From the NCBI GenBank assembly GCA_031276035.1, contig JAISNV010000012.1, positions 1-52,942 on the forward strand: a stretch of 52,942 bases of DNA, given 5' to 3'. This DNA is from Bacteroidales bacterium. Lineage in GTDB: Bacteria > Bacteroidota > Bacteroidia > Bacteroidales > BM520. Both the position numbers and the translations under genes were made by a program. Under the pieces are notes generated by a model. That model saw only the letters and a list, made by a program, of their open reading frames with translations, was not told the origin of the DNA and did not search any database. Positions within the stretch are counted from its first letter, which is position 1, and each line of letters opens with the position of its first letter. This document shows, in pieces, positions 26,809 through 36,382 of this stretch.

Positions 26809-27462
26809 TCAAAAATCATTTACAGACAAATTCTTATCCCAAATTACTTTCATTTTATATGTATCTTCCACAACTTGTATATAGGCATTAAGAGGGATTA
26901 ATCCTACAGAAATTCTTAATTCATCAACTTTTTCAGTATCTTCAATAGGCCAAATATAAATTACATTTTCCTTACCGTCATTTTTTATTTCACTTTTGGT
27001 TTGAGTTCCATACTTCTGCGGTTTATTTCTTCTCATTAATATCCGATCTTCAAGAGTAGCTGCATTTGACTTTTGAATAACACCTTGATCAGCTTTTTCT
27101 TTTATTAAATTAAAATATTTCTCTGAATATGAATTATCCCCATGATCAATCACTAGAAAAATAGCTGTATTTGCACTATCAGATAAATTGTCCGGCCAAC
27201 CGTATGTATCCAATAAATCGGATACATACATTTGATTAATAGCATCTATTGAATCCATTTCATGTTGTATTGAAATTAACTCTATTGAAGGGTTTTGCAT
27301 CATTTCAATAAACCTAATTCTAACCTGTTGATCATCATTATAAATTTTGCATAACTTAATATCAATATCTTTTAAATCACATGATTGAGCAAATAAATTA
27401 TTTGGACTAAGAAACAATAAATTTACCGACAGAATTAACAAGAACTTCTTAATATTCCACAT
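26809..27462 (-). CDS. Exported DUF6624-like protein
   Basis: This 217-aa protein has a signal peptide (MWNIKKFLLILSVNLLFLS through about LFAQ). The rest shows a DUF6624-type pattern: 'DDQQVRIRFIE', 'YGWPDNLSDSANTAIFLVI' leading to 'DHGD', 'NAATLEDRILMRR', and the hallmark 'PQKYGTQ'. The family is widespread in Bacteroidetes and has no established function. It lies downstream of ftsZ in the same direction with a 91-bp gap and no clear terminator, so read-through from the division cluster is possible. The family name is from recalled motif similarity. Confidence 0.7.
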   Translation of the reverse strand: MWNIKKFLLILSVNLLFLSPNNLFAQSCDLKDIDIKLCKIYNDDQQVRIRFIEMMQNPSIELISIQHEMDSIDAINQMYVSDLLDTYGWPDNLSDSANTAIFLVIDHGDNSYSEKYFNLIKEKADQGVIQKSNAATLEDRILMRRNKPQKYGTQTKSEIKNDGKENVIYIWPIEDTEKVDELRISVGLIPLNAYIQVVEDTYKMKVIWDKNLSVNDF

Positions 27463-27553
27463 ATTTCAAATTATTTACTTTAGATATACTATATTTGAAA
27501 ATATATTTTCTACAACATCGAAATACATACTATTCTTCTTTGATGCTTTTTCC

Positions 27554-29014
27554 CTAATCCACCATCGGATTTAAAAACCTATTTCCGTTACTGCTGACAA
27601 CATTATTATTTTTATCTATTATAACGCTGTCAATGTTTTCCGATGAAGGGAAGGCATCTTCTAAAACAACATTTTTTCTGATATATGCAGGTTCGTTACA
27701 GAGTTTGTCCGTTTCTTCCATTGAAAGCGGTTGACTAAGTTCACGCAATGAATTCAGCATGTTTTCTCTTTTCACTGAGAAATCTTTTACAAGTTCTTTA
27801 TTAATACTTGCACCGGAATCTGTAACAACCACAGTTTCTTTCTTAGACGGAAACAACTCATATTTATTGACCAGTTCACCGTCATCTTCAGTTTCAGATT
27901 TAATATCTTCAACTTTCGATGAGATTAATGTATGGATTACCGGACTTTCATTACCTACATCATTATTGTTTTTATTTTGTTTTTTATATGGGGCATTATC
28001 GTTCGGGGTAATACTGTCGTCATCTTCCAGTTTATGTCTTACCAACGGCAAATCATTAGCAGCAACACCAGTAGCAATAATACTTACCGATACATTTTCA
28101 CCTAACGATTCGTCGGAAGTATAACCCATGAAAATATCAACCTGATGACCGGCCTCATCATAAACAAATGAGCAGATTTCATCAATTTCATCATGTGTAA
28201 GCTCGTTACTACCTGATGTAATATGTAATAATATTTTCTGTGAACCTTTGATGTCATTATCGTTCAGTAGCGGAGACTTAATAGCCTCTTTGATAACTCT
28301 TTCGGCACGATTTTCTCCTGAAGCTTCACCATATCCCATAATAGCAGTTTTGCTGTCTTTAAGAACGGTTTTAACATCTTCAAAATCTACATTAATATAC
28401 CCCGGAAGAGTAATAATTTCGGCAATCCTTTTAGCAGCCGTCCACATTACTTGGTCGGCACTAGCCATAACCTGTCTGAATCCCATATTTCCGTATAATT
28501 CCCTTAATTTATTATTATTAATAATAATAAGAGAATCAACACATCTTCTTAGTTCTTCAATTCCGTTTGCAGCAAGCAATTGGCGTCTTCTTCCTTCAAA
28601 CTCATAAGGAATAGTAACAATACCAACTGTTAAAATGTTATGTTGACGTGCAAGGTCGGCAATAACTGGAGCAGCACCGGTACCTGTTCCGCCGCCCATA
28701 CCTGCAATAATAAATAACATTTTAGTATTCGGGACAATACTGTTAACAATCACGTCGGCTTTCTCAATAGCAGCCTCACGCGCTATTTCAGGAATAGAAC
28801 CCGCACCTAAACCGGAATGCCCGATCTGTATCTTGTTTGTAATTGGGCTCAATTCCAAAGCCTGATTATCAGTGTTGCAAACAATAAAATCAACACCTGC
28901 AATTCCTTGATTATACATGTGGTTAACGGCATTTCCGCCACCACCACCTACACCGATTACTTTAATTATGGATGAGAGTTGAATCGGCAAATCGAAACCT
29001 AAATCAATATTCAT
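27554..29014 (-). CDS. ftsZ: Cell division protein FtsZ
   Basis: This 486-aa tubulin-like GTPase forms the Z-ring at midcell. It shows the nucleotide-binding 'VIGVGGGGGNAVNHM', the tubulin signature 'GMGGGTGTGAAPVIA', and the T7-loop 'NVDFEDVKTVL'. After the globular domain (about residue 320) comes a long variable linker, then 'EPAYIRKNVVLED' and a terminal 'NRFLNPMVD', likely the peptide that docks to FtsA. The long linker and extra conserved block are normal for Bacteroidetes. It is the last gene of the dcw cluster, 17 bp after ftsA. Confidence 0.97.
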   Translation of the reverse strand: MNIDLGFDLPIQLSSIIKVIGVGGGGGNAVNHMYNQGIAGVDFIVCNTDNQALELSPITNKIQIGHSGLGAGSIPEIAREAAIEKADVIVNSIVPNTKMLFIIAGMGGGTGTGAAPVIADLARQHNILTVGIVTIPYEFEGRRRQLLAANGIEELRRCVDSLIIINNNKLRELYGNMGFRQVMASADQVMWTAAKRIAEIITLPGYINVDFEDVKTVLKDSKTAIMGYGEASGENRAERVIKEAIKSPLLNDNDIKGSQKILLHITSGSNELTHDEIDEICSFVYDEAGHQVDIFMGYTSDESLGENVSVSIIATGVAANDLPLVRHKLEDDDSITPNDNAPYKKQNKNNNDVGNESPVIHTLISSKVEDIKSETEDDGELVNKYELFPSKKETVVVTDSGASINKELVKDFSVKRENMLNSLRELSQPLSMEETDKLCNEPAYIRKNVVLEDAFPSSENIDSVIIDKNNNVVSSNGNRFLNPMVD

Positions 29015-29031
29015 TTTATTTTATTTTTAAA

Positions 29032-30282
29032 TTATATATTATCTTTAATTATTTTATCAAAAAATCCGAAGAAACTATTGCCTTTGCCATTGTTGTTTTT
29101 ATTACCTGCTTTTGTACCAGTAGTTTTTTCTTCAAGATTATCAAGTGCGAGCTTTACAAGTCCGACCGAAGTAGCATATATCGGGCTGTGTAATTCTTTA
29201 TCGGAATGTGCGGAGAGATGTTCGTTCGGATAACCTATTCGTGTGTCCATCCCGGTAATGAACTCCGTAAGTTGAACAACATGGTTAAGCAATGAACCGC
29301 CGCCGGTAATTACTATTCCTGCTATTAATTTTTTCTGATAACCCGAACTTTTTATTTGAAGATAAACTTGTTCAAGAATTTCCTCCATTCGCGCTTGAAT
29401 AATAGACGCTAAATTCTTCAGTTTAATTTCTTTCGGTTCCCTGCCGCGTAATCCGGGAATTGAAACAATATCATTTTTATGTTCAGTAGCTAAGGCAGAG
29501 CCGAATTTTATTTTCAAATCCTCGGCATATTTTTTTATTATTGTACACCCTTCTCTGATGTCTTCGGTAATAATTTCGCCGCCAAAAGGAATAACTGCAG
29601 TATGTCTCAAAACATTTTCCTGAAATATTGCAACATCGGTAGTACCGCCGCCGATATCTACAAGAACAACGCCGGCTTCTTTCTCTTCTTCACTTAGAAC
29701 AGCCTCCGCAGAAGCAATAGGTTCCAAAGCTAACGACTTCAACTCCAAACCCGCTCTTTGAATACATTTGACAATATTTTTTACCGAAGTTGTTTGCGCA
29801 GTGATAATATGGAAATTAGATTCGATGGATTTTCCTGCCATGCCAACCGGATTAATAATTCCCGATTCACCGTCGACAGTATATTCCTGAGGAACTACAT
29901 CAATAATTTCATCACCCGGATCAACGGCAATATTGCGCATACTTTCTGCCATCTTGCGAATATCTTCCGCACTGATTTCATCGTCGGCATTGGCTCTGAT
30001 TGTCGAACCTCTATGCTGGATACTTTTGATAAACTGGCCTGCAATACCGACATGAACTTCCTTGATATCTACATCAGAATCATCTTCGGCTTTCTTCACG
30101 GCTTTTTTAATTGATTCTACGGTTTGGTCTATGTTAGCTACCACACCTCTCTTAACACCGACAGATTCAACTGTGCCATGACCTAAAACTTCGATCTTTC
30201 CTTCTTCGTCTTCTCTACCAACTACAACGGCAATTTTTGTTGTACCGATATCAAGACCTACTATTATCTCCGACTTTGCCAT
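29032..30282 (-). CDS. ftsA: Cell division protein FtsA
   Basis: This 416-aa actin-fold ATPase anchors FtsZ to the membrane. It shows phosphate-1 motif 'VGLDIGTTKIAVVVG', the inserted 1C domain at about 85-160, phosphate-2 'VLVDIGGGTTDVAIF' and the adenosine motif 'GIVITGGGSLLNH'. The C-terminus after a Gly/Asn/Lys-rich linker, 'GNSFFGFFDKIIKDNI', is an amphipathic membrane-targeting helix. It sits 5 bp behind ftsQ and 17 bp before ftsZ. All motifs and length are normal. Confidence 0.97.
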   Translation of the reverse strand: MAKSEIIVGLDIGTTKIAVVVGREDEEGKIEVLGHGTVESVGVKRGVVANIDQTVESIKKAVKKAEDDSDVDIKEVHVGIAGQFIKSIQHRGSTIRANADDEISAEDIRKMAESMRNIAVDPGDEIIDVVPQEYTVDGESGIINPVGMAGKSIESNFHIITAQTTSVKNIVKCIQRAGLELKSLALEPIASAEAVLSEEEKEAGVVLVDIGGGTTDVAIFQENVLRHTAVIPFGGEIITEDIREGCTIIKKYAEDLKIKFGSALATEHKNDIVSIPGLRGREPKEIKLKNLASIIQARMEEILEQVYLQIKSSGYQKKLIAGIVITGGGSLLNHVVQLTEFITGMDTRIGYPNEHLSAHSDKELHSPIYATSVGLVKLALDNLEEKTTGTKAGNKNNNGKGNSFFGFFDKIIKDNI

Positions 30283-30287
30283 AATAC

Positions 30288-31004
30288 TTATTTTTTTATT
30301 GCTACTATCTGATTTTTATAATTTAAATTCAATTCTCTATACGCTTCTACTTTTTCGCCGACAGCTTCAAGGAAATATCTAAGATTATCGGATTTTTCCT
30401 CCAAATCAACAATCTCTCCAATAGATACGGGTTGTTCTATATAATTTGTCGACAACAAATGACGTTTGTTTTTATCAATAAATATCGATTCTGTTATTGC
30501 TTTAAAAAATTTATCTTCTTCAATAAAGTTAATCAGCATATACGTTTCATCAGTAATATTACCGCTAACAATAATCAATTCTTCACCGTAATACGGCGAT
30601 TTTATCAATTCTCCCCTATCGGTAAGAAACTTTATATCCGATTTTGAAAGATAAACTTTAGCAACCGGGTTTTTCTGAATAACTTCAATTAATAAAGCTC
30701 CCGTTACACCGCAGGAAATATACACAGTATCAACGGCTTCCAATCTATATAGTTTATCAAGAATCAACTGATGATCCAAAAGCTTAATATTTCTTCCTGT
30801 AAACTCATCAATTTCACCACTCAAGAATTCCATTAAGAGTGTATCAATCAGCATTAACCTGTTTTCCTGTGCAACAACTTCGAGCTTAACATCAGAAATA
30901 TTTCTGTTATTATACTTATGTGAATAAATAAATAATACGACAATAACAAATACGGTAAATGCTATTGATAAAATCCTTATCATTATATTTTTAAACTTTG
31001 CCAT
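30288..31004 (-). CDS. ftsQ: Cell division protein FtsQ/DivIB
   Basis: This 238-aa bitopic membrane protein has a short cytoplasmic N-terminus and one transmembrane helix at about residues 8-26 (MIRILSIAFTVFVIVVLFIY). A POTRA-like part ('NRLMLIDTLLMEFLSG' onward) and the FtsQ beta domain ('VTGALLIEVIQKNPVAKVYL', 'DRGELI') follow in the periplasm. FtsQ recruits FtsL/FtsB and the septal synthase. Its start overlaps the murC stop by 14 nt, suggesting translational coupling. Sequence is weakly conserved as usual; position in the dcw order settles the call. Confidence 0.92.
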   Translation of the reverse strand: MAKFKNIMIRILSIAFTVFVIVVLFIYSHKYNNRNISDVKLEVVAQENRLMLIDTLLMEFLSGEIDEFTGRNIKLLDHQLILDKLYRLEAVDTVYISCGVTGALLIEVIQKNPVAKVYLSKSDIKFLTDRGELIKSPYYGEELIIVSGNITDETYMLINFIEEDKFFKAITESIFIDKNKRHLLSTNYIEQPVSIGEIVDLEEKSDNLRYFLEAVGEKVEAYRELNLNYKNQIVAIKK

Positions 31005-32367
31005 ATTTATTTATCAATTGATCATTAATAACCTTAACCATTTTATCTATATCGCCGGCACCAATCGTTACAAATATCTCAAAATCACTATTTCCAACAA
31101 TCTCAGCAACCTGCGATTTATCAATGACTACTACATCTTCCGAAATCTTCTCCGCGAGAGCTTTAGAAGTAATTCCTTCTATCGAAAGTTCGCGTGCGGG
31201 ATATATATCCAAAAGATAAAGTTTTTCAAAACGTGCTAATTCTTCTGCCAATTCATCCATAAAATCACGCGTACGCGAATAAAGATGCGGTTGAAAAAAA
31301 GCACATATCTTTTTTCCGGGAAAAACCTCATCCAAAGCATCTTTCAAACTTGCTATTTCTGTCGGATGATGAGCATAATCGTCAATATATACAATTCCAT
31401 TATTTTCATATACGACGTCAAACCTTCTTACAACGCCTTGATAATTACGCATTGCATCTTCGATTTGCTTATCGGAAATATTCATTTTATGAGCCAGAAC
31501 ATATGCCGCACAGAAATTTGAAATATTATGTTTACCATAAACAGGTAATTTCTCAAACATAATTTGTTTTCCGTCGGCATTCATAATTATTTTAGCAGAA
31601 TTCATTACGATCTTTGCCCGACTATTTTCATACTCATAAAACTCAACCTGATATTTTGCGCCGTCATTTATTCCAAAAGTTGTGTGTGCGTTGAAATATT
31701 GATTACAATTTTTATTTATGATTCTATTGTTTTCATCGGCATTTTCAAGAAATTCACGATACGATTCAATCATTGATTCGAAATTGTTATAAACATCAAG
31801 ATGATCGGGATCGGCTGCATTGACAAGTGCAATATCCGGATTTAATTTCAAGAAAGAACGATCAAATTCATCCGCCTCAACTATTGCAATATCAGCATTC
31901 GGGGAATCTATTAAATTTCCTTTGATATTCTTACTGATACCGCCGATAAATGCGGTAACCGGAATATTATTGTAATTGAAAATGTGCGAAATCATTGAAG
32001 TAATTGTTGTCTTACCATGAGTTCCTGCTATTGCTATGCAATACTTTTCATCGGTAATTAATTGTAATACTTCCGACCTTTTCAAAACATTTTCAAAATT
32101 TTCTTTTGCAAATTGCAATTCTATACTATTATCAGGAATTGCAGGAGTGTAAATTACCAAGTCGGTATCATCAATAATATGATTTGTATTTTCTTCAAAA
32201 TAAACATCAATCCCCAACTTAAAAAGTAAATCAGTGGTTATTGAAGGACATCTGTCGTAGCCGGCAACGTAACAATTACGGTTATGGAAATATTGCGCCA
32301 GAGCACTCATTCCTATCCCGCCGATGCCTATCAAATAAACCGATTTTATGTCTTTCAAATTAATCAC
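30991..32367 (-). CDS. murC: UDP-N-acetylmuramate--L-alanine ligase
   Basis: This 458-aa cytoplasmic ligase adds L-Ala to UDP-MurNAc using ATP. It has 'VYLIGIGGIGMSALAQYFHN' (UDP-substrate domain), the P-loop 'IAGTHGKTTITSMI', 'VEADEFDRSFL' and 'DHLDVY' in the central domain, and 'DDYAHHPTEI' in the C-terminal domain. All are hallmark MurC motifs and the length is standard. Translation starts at GTG (32367) because no ATG lies near the conserved N-terminus. The gene is 2 bp behind murG and overlaps ftsQ. Confidence 0.96.
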   Translation of the reverse strand: MINLKDIKSVYLIGIGGIGMSALAQYFHNRNCYVAGYDRCPSITTDLLFKLGIDVYFEENTNHIIDDTDLVIYTPAIPDNSIELQFAKENFENVLKRSEVLQLITDEKYCIAIAGTHGKTTITSMISHIFNYNNIPVTAFIGGISKNIKGNLIDSPNADIAIVEADEFDRSFLKLNPDIALVNAADPDHLDVYNNFESMIESYREFLENADENNRIINKNCNQYFNAHTTFGINDGAKYQVEFYEYENSRAKIVMNSAKIIMNADGKQIMFEKLPVYGKHNISNFCAAYVLAHKMNISDKQIEDAMRNYQGVVRRFDVVYENNGIVYIDDYAHHPTEIASLKDALDEVFPGKKICAFFQPHLYSRTRDFMDELAEELARFEKLYLLDIYPARELSIEGITSKALAEKISEDVVVIDKSQVAEIVGNSDFEIFVTIGAGDIDKMVKVINDQLINKYGKV

Positions 32368-32369
32368 TT

Positions 32370-33473
32370 CTATTTTAAATTTACATTATCAATAACTTCA
32401 ACTATCCTATTTACAGAATCTGTAATTGCCAAGCTTTTTATATTCGTTTTTAATTTATTTAATTCTTCCTTATTATTTAAGAGATTTTCAATTGCAGGAA
32501 GAAGTTCATCACTAACCTTAGTATTTTCAACCAGAATCGCCGCATTTTTACTTACAAGCGACATTGCGTTTATCATCTGATGATTTTCGGCAGCAGTGGG
32601 CAAAGGCACTAATATTGACGGCAATCCGACCGCACAAAGTTCCGAAATAGCCAAAGCTCCTGCTCTGGATACAACTATGTCGGCAACTGAGTAAGCATAA
32701 TCCATCTTCTTAATAAAATCATAACAAAAAACATTTTCAACTTTGTTTTTTTCTATTGCCGATTTTGCGGTTTCGTAAAATAAAGTACCGGTTTGCCAGA
32801 TAAAATTCGCTTTAGACTTAGAAAGTAAATTTATATTGTTTGCGAGCGTTTCATTGATGGCTTTTGCGCCCTGACTTCCGCCGACGATAAGTACAACAGG
32901 CTTGTCGTCTTTTATATTAAAATATTCGAAAGCTACAGAGTCTTTTAGTTTGATATTAACAATTTCTTCTCTGATAGGATTTCCTGTTTTCACAATTTTA
33001 TTTTTGGGAAAATATTTTTCCAGTCCGTCGTAAGCAACACAGATAGCTTTAGCTTTCTTCGCCATCATCTTATTTGTCTTACCCGGCAATGAATTTTGTT
33101 CTTGAATAACAATATTGATATTAAGCGATTTCGCGGCTTGAAGCACTGCACCGCTGGCATATCCGCCAACACCAATCACAACAGAAGGTTTAAATTGTTT
33201 CAGCAATTTCTTCGACTGAGAAACACATTTGATAAATTTAAACATCAGAGGAATATTACTCAAAACAGATTTACGATTCATTCCCGTAATATTCAGTCCG
33301 ATAATATCATAACCGGCCTGAGGAACTTTTTCCATTTCCATTTTACCATTTGCACCAACAAATAGAATGTCGGCATCAGGATGTTTTGCTTTGATGCCGT
33401 TGGCAATGGCAATCGCCGGAAAGATATGTCCTCCGGTACCACCACCACTGATTATGTATTTATGCTTGCTCAT
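32370..33473 (-). CDS. murG: UDP-GlcNAc:lipid I N-acetylglucosaminyltransferase
   Basis: This 367-aa GT28 enzyme converts lipid I to lipid II at the inner face of the membrane. It has the N-terminal 'IISGGGTGGHIFPAIAIA' loop, 'GVGGYASGAV', and the C-terminal donor-site motifs 'VGGSQGAKAINE' and 'SRAGALAISELCAVGLPSIL'. Length and motifs are standard. It overlaps the ftsW stop by 4 nt and is followed by murC after 2 bp. Confidence 0.97.
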   Translation of the reverse strand: MSKHKYIISGGGTGGHIFPAIAIANGIKAKHPDADILFVGANGKMEMEKVPQAGYDIIGLNITGMNRKSVLSNIPLMFKFIKCVSQSKKLLKQFKPSVVIGVGGYASGAVLQAAKSLNINIVIQEQNSLPGKTNKMMAKKAKAICVAYDGLEKYFPKNKIVKTGNPIREEIVNIKLKDSVAFEYFNIKDDKPVVLIVGGSQGAKAINETLANNINLLSKSKANFIWQTGTLFYETAKSAIEKNKVENVFCYDFIKKMDYAYSVADIVVSRAGALAISELCAVGLPSILVPLPTAAENHQMINAMSLVSKNAAILVENTKVSDELLPAIENLLNNKEELNKLKTNIKSLAITDSVNRIVEVIDNVNLK

Positions 33474-34564
33474 GATAATTTATTATTTGAAGGTAAATTT
33501 CTTACGGCAACACTCTGAATGATTCCGGCAGCCAAACACATACTTAATAATGAGCTGCCGCCTTTACTTACAAAAGGCAATTGCTGTCCGGTTTCCGGCG
33601 CAATTCCTATACAAACTAAAATGTGAACTGCGGCCTGAAGCATTATTAATATTCCTAAACTGAATACCAAGTATTTTCCGAATAAATCGTTTGTAGATAA
33701 AACTACTTTGGCTATTCTCAACATAAGAGCAACGTAAACGAAGATTATGAACGTACCGAGTAAAATTCCGCCTTCTTCTACAAAAGCGCTGAAAACAAAA
33801 TCGGACTCGATATTCATCAAAAATTCCTTCACCTTTCCGTCACCAAAGAACGTTCCGAACAAACCGCCTCTGCCGATGGCATTTGCCGGATCGTTAACTA
33901 ATAATTCAAAATTAAATAAGCTTCTTATTCTTTGAAGCCAGGTAGCGGTTCTTCCGCCGAAAAACAAAGCATATATCAAAATAAATAATATTCCCGCACC
34001 CAGAATTGCCCAGATATATTGTTTTTTTATTGGTGTAATTAAAAGCAATAAGAAAACCGCCGCCATCATAATTAATGTTGACGATAAGCCTTGTCTTTCC
34101 AGACAAATTGCACCTACCACTCCAACGGGAAGAAGTATATATAAAATGAAATCTTTCCATGATGAATTGATTTCTTTTATCTTATCATTACATACAAAAC
34201 ATAAATATATCAACATAAAAGCTTTTGCAAACTCAACCGGCTGAATACTAACCGGCCCCAACCTCAACGTTCTTACAGCTTTTGCGGCACCAACTCCCAA
34301 CGGCGTGTACAATAAAATAATAGACAACAGGGAAAATGCACAGGCAACCAACATAAAAACTTTGAAATTCTTACTTTGGTAATTGATATGTTCAAACCCG
34401 ATGATTATTATTAATCCGAGAACAACAAAAACCAAATGCTCCAGCATTACTTTTCCTACCCCAACTGTTTTCGGATAAGTTGTAAGCACGCCGATGAATG
34501 ATAATAAAAGTAATATTACCAATGCAGCATAAATTCCTTTGTCGCCTCTAATTAATTTAACCAT
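33470..34564 (-). CDS. ftsW: Septal peptidoglycan polymerase FtsW (SEDS family)
   Basis: This 364-aa polytopic membrane protein with about ten transmembrane helices polymerises lipid II with its partner FtsI. It shows the SEDS hallmarks 'LGPVSIQPVEFAKAFMLIYL', 'ERQGLSSTLIM' and the C-terminal 'TGQQLPFVSKGGSSLLSMCL'. RodA is the other SEDS option, but position between the murD remnant and murG, in a cluster with ftsI, makes FtsW the natural call. It begins 2 bp after the murD remnant. Confidence 0.94.
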   Translation of the reverse strand: MVKLIRGDKGIYAALVILLLLSFIGVLTTYPKTVGVGKVMLEHLVFVVLGLIIIIGFEHINYQSKNFKVFMLVACAFSLLSIILLYTPLGVGAAKAVRTLRLGPVSIQPVEFAKAFMLIYLCFVCNDKIKEINSSWKDFILYILLPVGVVGAICLERQGLSSTLIMMAAVFLLLLITPIKKQYIWAILGAGILFILIYALFFGGRTATWLQRIRSLFNFELLVNDPANAIGRGGLFGTFFGDGKVKEFLMNIESDFVFSAFVEEGGILLGTFIIFVYVALMLRIAKVVLSTNDLFGKYLVFSLGILIMLQAAVHILVCIGIAPETGQQLPFVSKGGSSLLSMCLAAGIIQSVAVRNLPSNNKLS

Positions 34565-34566
34565 GA

Positions 34567-35112
34567 TTATACTTTGTTTACAGCTTTTTTAAATGAAATA
34601 CCTTTCTCGTTAAAAGATTCATAATTATTATCGGGGCAAGCCGGCGACAATAAAATCACATCACCGCGAATACTATTGTCAAATGCTTTGAGTACAGAAT
34701 CTTCCATAGAATTTCCAACAATAATTTTATCAACCAAACCTTGAAAATTATCTAAAATACTATCAATATTATCACCCATATAAACAATACATTTCACTTT
34801 ATTTCTAACCAAATCAGACAATTTTGAATAATCACAATTCATATCATTTCCGCCGGTTATCCATATTACCGGTTTAATCATATCCTCCAATGCATACCAG
34901 GTAGAATTAATATTTTCCGCTTTTGCATCATCAACAAAATCAACATTCTGAATAGAAGCTACAAACTGCAAGCGATGATCTCTATTAAAATAATTTTGAA
35001 ATGAATTTCTTAAGTTTTCATTTCTAATATCCACAATATTAGTAGTTACAGACGACGCTAATGAGTCGTGTACTTTCATTCTTCCTTGTTGAGCTAATTT
35101 TTCAAAATGCAT
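34567..35112 (-). CDS. MurD C-terminal domain only (truncated, probably not a ligase)
   Basis: Only about 181 aa remain of a family of about 450. What is left begins at the last helix of the central domain ('DSLASSVTTNIVDIRNEN') and covers the C-terminal domain: 'RDHRLQFVASIQNVDFVDDA', 'KAENINSTWYALEDM', 'WITGGNDMNCDYSKL' and 'LLSPACPDNNYESF'. The UDP-binding and ATP-binding domains, including the P-loop, are absent. Compared with E. coli MurD, the D-Glu-contacting residues Thr321, Lys348 and Ser415 align with Glu, Met and Asp. Yet the frame is open, 15 bp after mraY and 2 bp before ftsW. I used the ATG at 35112 rather than the TTG at 35127. It may be a remnant kept for coupling to ftsW, or a repurposed domain. 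Confidence 0.85.
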   Translation of the reverse strand: MHFEKLAQQGRMKVHDSLASSVTTNIVDIRNENLRNSFQNYFNRDHRLQFVASIQNVDFVDDAKAENINSTWYALEDMIKPVIWITGGNDMNCDYSKLSDLVRNKVKCIVYMGDNIDSILDNFQGLVDKIIVGNSMEDSVLKAFDNSIRGDVILLSPACPDNNYESFNEKGISFKKAVNKV

Positions 35113-35127
35113 AATAAATCTTTTCAA

Positions 35128-36381
35128 TTATCTGATTTTTAAAGTAACAACAGTTAATACCGCTAACATAATTCCAATGATAAAAAATCTCATCACAATT
35201 TTTTGTTCTGGATATTTTTTTTGTTGGAAATGATGATGTATAGGCGACATTAGGAAAACCCTCCGACCTGTGCCGAAACGTTTTTTAGTATATTTAAACC
35301 ATGTGGTCTGAATAATCACAGAAAGTCCCTCTATTAGAAAGATACCGCAAAGCAAGGGCAAAAGAAGTTCTTTTCTGACAAGAATAGCGAAAACCGCTAT
35401 TGTTCCGCCAATGGAAAGACTTCCTGTATCGCCCATGAATACTTGAGCCGGATGAGTGTTATACCAGAGGAAACCTATACACGCCCCGACAAAGGCCGCA
35501 ATAAAGATCGTCAGCTCGCCGACTTGCGGAATCATCATTATATTCAAATAATCGGCAAAAACCGCATTACCTGAAACCCAGGCAAAAATACCGAGTGTAG
35601 CGCCGATAATAGCCGATGTTCCTGTTGCCAAGCCGTCTATTCCGTCCGTCAGATTTGCACAATTGGAAACAGCAACAACAATGAGAATCACAATCGGAAT
35701 AAAAATTATCCACGCCCATTTATACCTGCTGTCTTTATCAACAAACCACAATATATTTTCATAATCAAGTTCATTATTTTTTATAAAAGGAATTGTTGTT
35801 GTAATTTCCTTCTTAGGTTCGGAAAACGAATAAGTTTTGGAACTGCTTTCAACGCCTGTGGAATCAATTTTAGTAATAACTTCGGAATTAGCAACAACAT
35901 GTTCCTTGACAACTATATCGGGATGACAATAAACAACAACTCCAACAAAAACACCTAACAATACTTGTCCGAAAACTTTAAATCTTCCGGCTAAGCCTTT
36001 TTTATCCTTTCTGAAAACTTTTATATAATCGTCAAGAAAACCGATAATACCTAACCAAATAATAGTAACCAACATTACAATAATATAAATATTTTCGAGT
36101 TTTGCAAAAAGCAGGACGGGAACAACAGTTGCAAGTATAATTATTAATCCTCCCATTGTTGGTGTTCCTTCTTTTTCTTTTTGTCCGGGAAGATTAAGAT
36201 CTCTAACAGTTTCGCCGACTTGTTTTCTTCTAAGGAAATTTATAATATATTTTCCGAAGATCATGGAAATGATTAAAGACGTAATTACCGCTGCACCAGC
36301 TCTGAATGAGATGTATTCAAACACACCGGCACCCGGAAAATCGAAAACTCTGTCTAAGTATTTGGCTAAATAATAAAGCAT
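35128..36381 (-). CDS. mraY: Phospho-N-acetylmuramoyl-pentapeptide transferase
   Basis: This 417-aa integral membrane enzyme transfers phospho-MurNAc-pentapeptide to undecaprenyl phosphate, making lipid I. It has about ten transmembrane helices, '[15 protein letters not shown]', '[13 protein letters not shown]' (catalytic Asp pair region), '[12 protein letters not shown]', '[12 protein letters not shown]' and 'PIHHHFQ'. It is longer than the 360-aa E. coli form because of a roughly 55-aa extramembrane insert at about residues 155-210, usual in Bacteroidetes. It starts 1 bp after the murE stop, and the murD remnant follows. Confidence 0.97.
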   Translation of the reverse strand: MLYYLAKYLDRVFDFPGAGVFEYISFRAGAAVITSLIISMIFGKYIINFLRRKQVGETVRDLNLPGQKEKEGTPTMGGLIIILATVVPVLLFAKLENIYIIVMLVTIIWLGIIGFLDDYIKVFRKDKKGLAGRFKVFGQVLLGVFVGVVVYCHPDIVVKEHVVANSEVITKIDSTGVESSSKTYSFSEPKKEITTTIPFIKNNELDYENILWFVDKDSRYKWAWIIFIPIVILIVVAVSNCANLTDGIDGLATGTSAIIGATLGIFAWVSGNAVFADYLNIMMIPQVGELTIFIAAFVGACIGFLWYNTHPAQVFMGDTGSLSIGGTIAVFAILVRKELLLPLLCGIFLIEGLSVIIQTTWFKYTKKRFGTGRRVFLMSPIHHHFQQKKYPEQKIVMRFFIIGIMLAVLTVVTLKIR

Positions 36382-36382
36382 A

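Noticed and set aside
27759..28607. Long Ser/Leu-rich plus-strand frames opposite ftsZ
   Set aside because: Composition is the complement of ftsZ codons. No start site, promoter or recognisable motif.
34567..35127. Possibility that the MurD fragment is a simple sequencing frameshift with the N-terminal half in another frame
   Set aside because: The space upstream is fully occupied by intact mraY, whose stop is 15 bp before the ATG. No frame there encodes a P-loop or MurD N-terminal motif, so the missing part is absent, not shifted.
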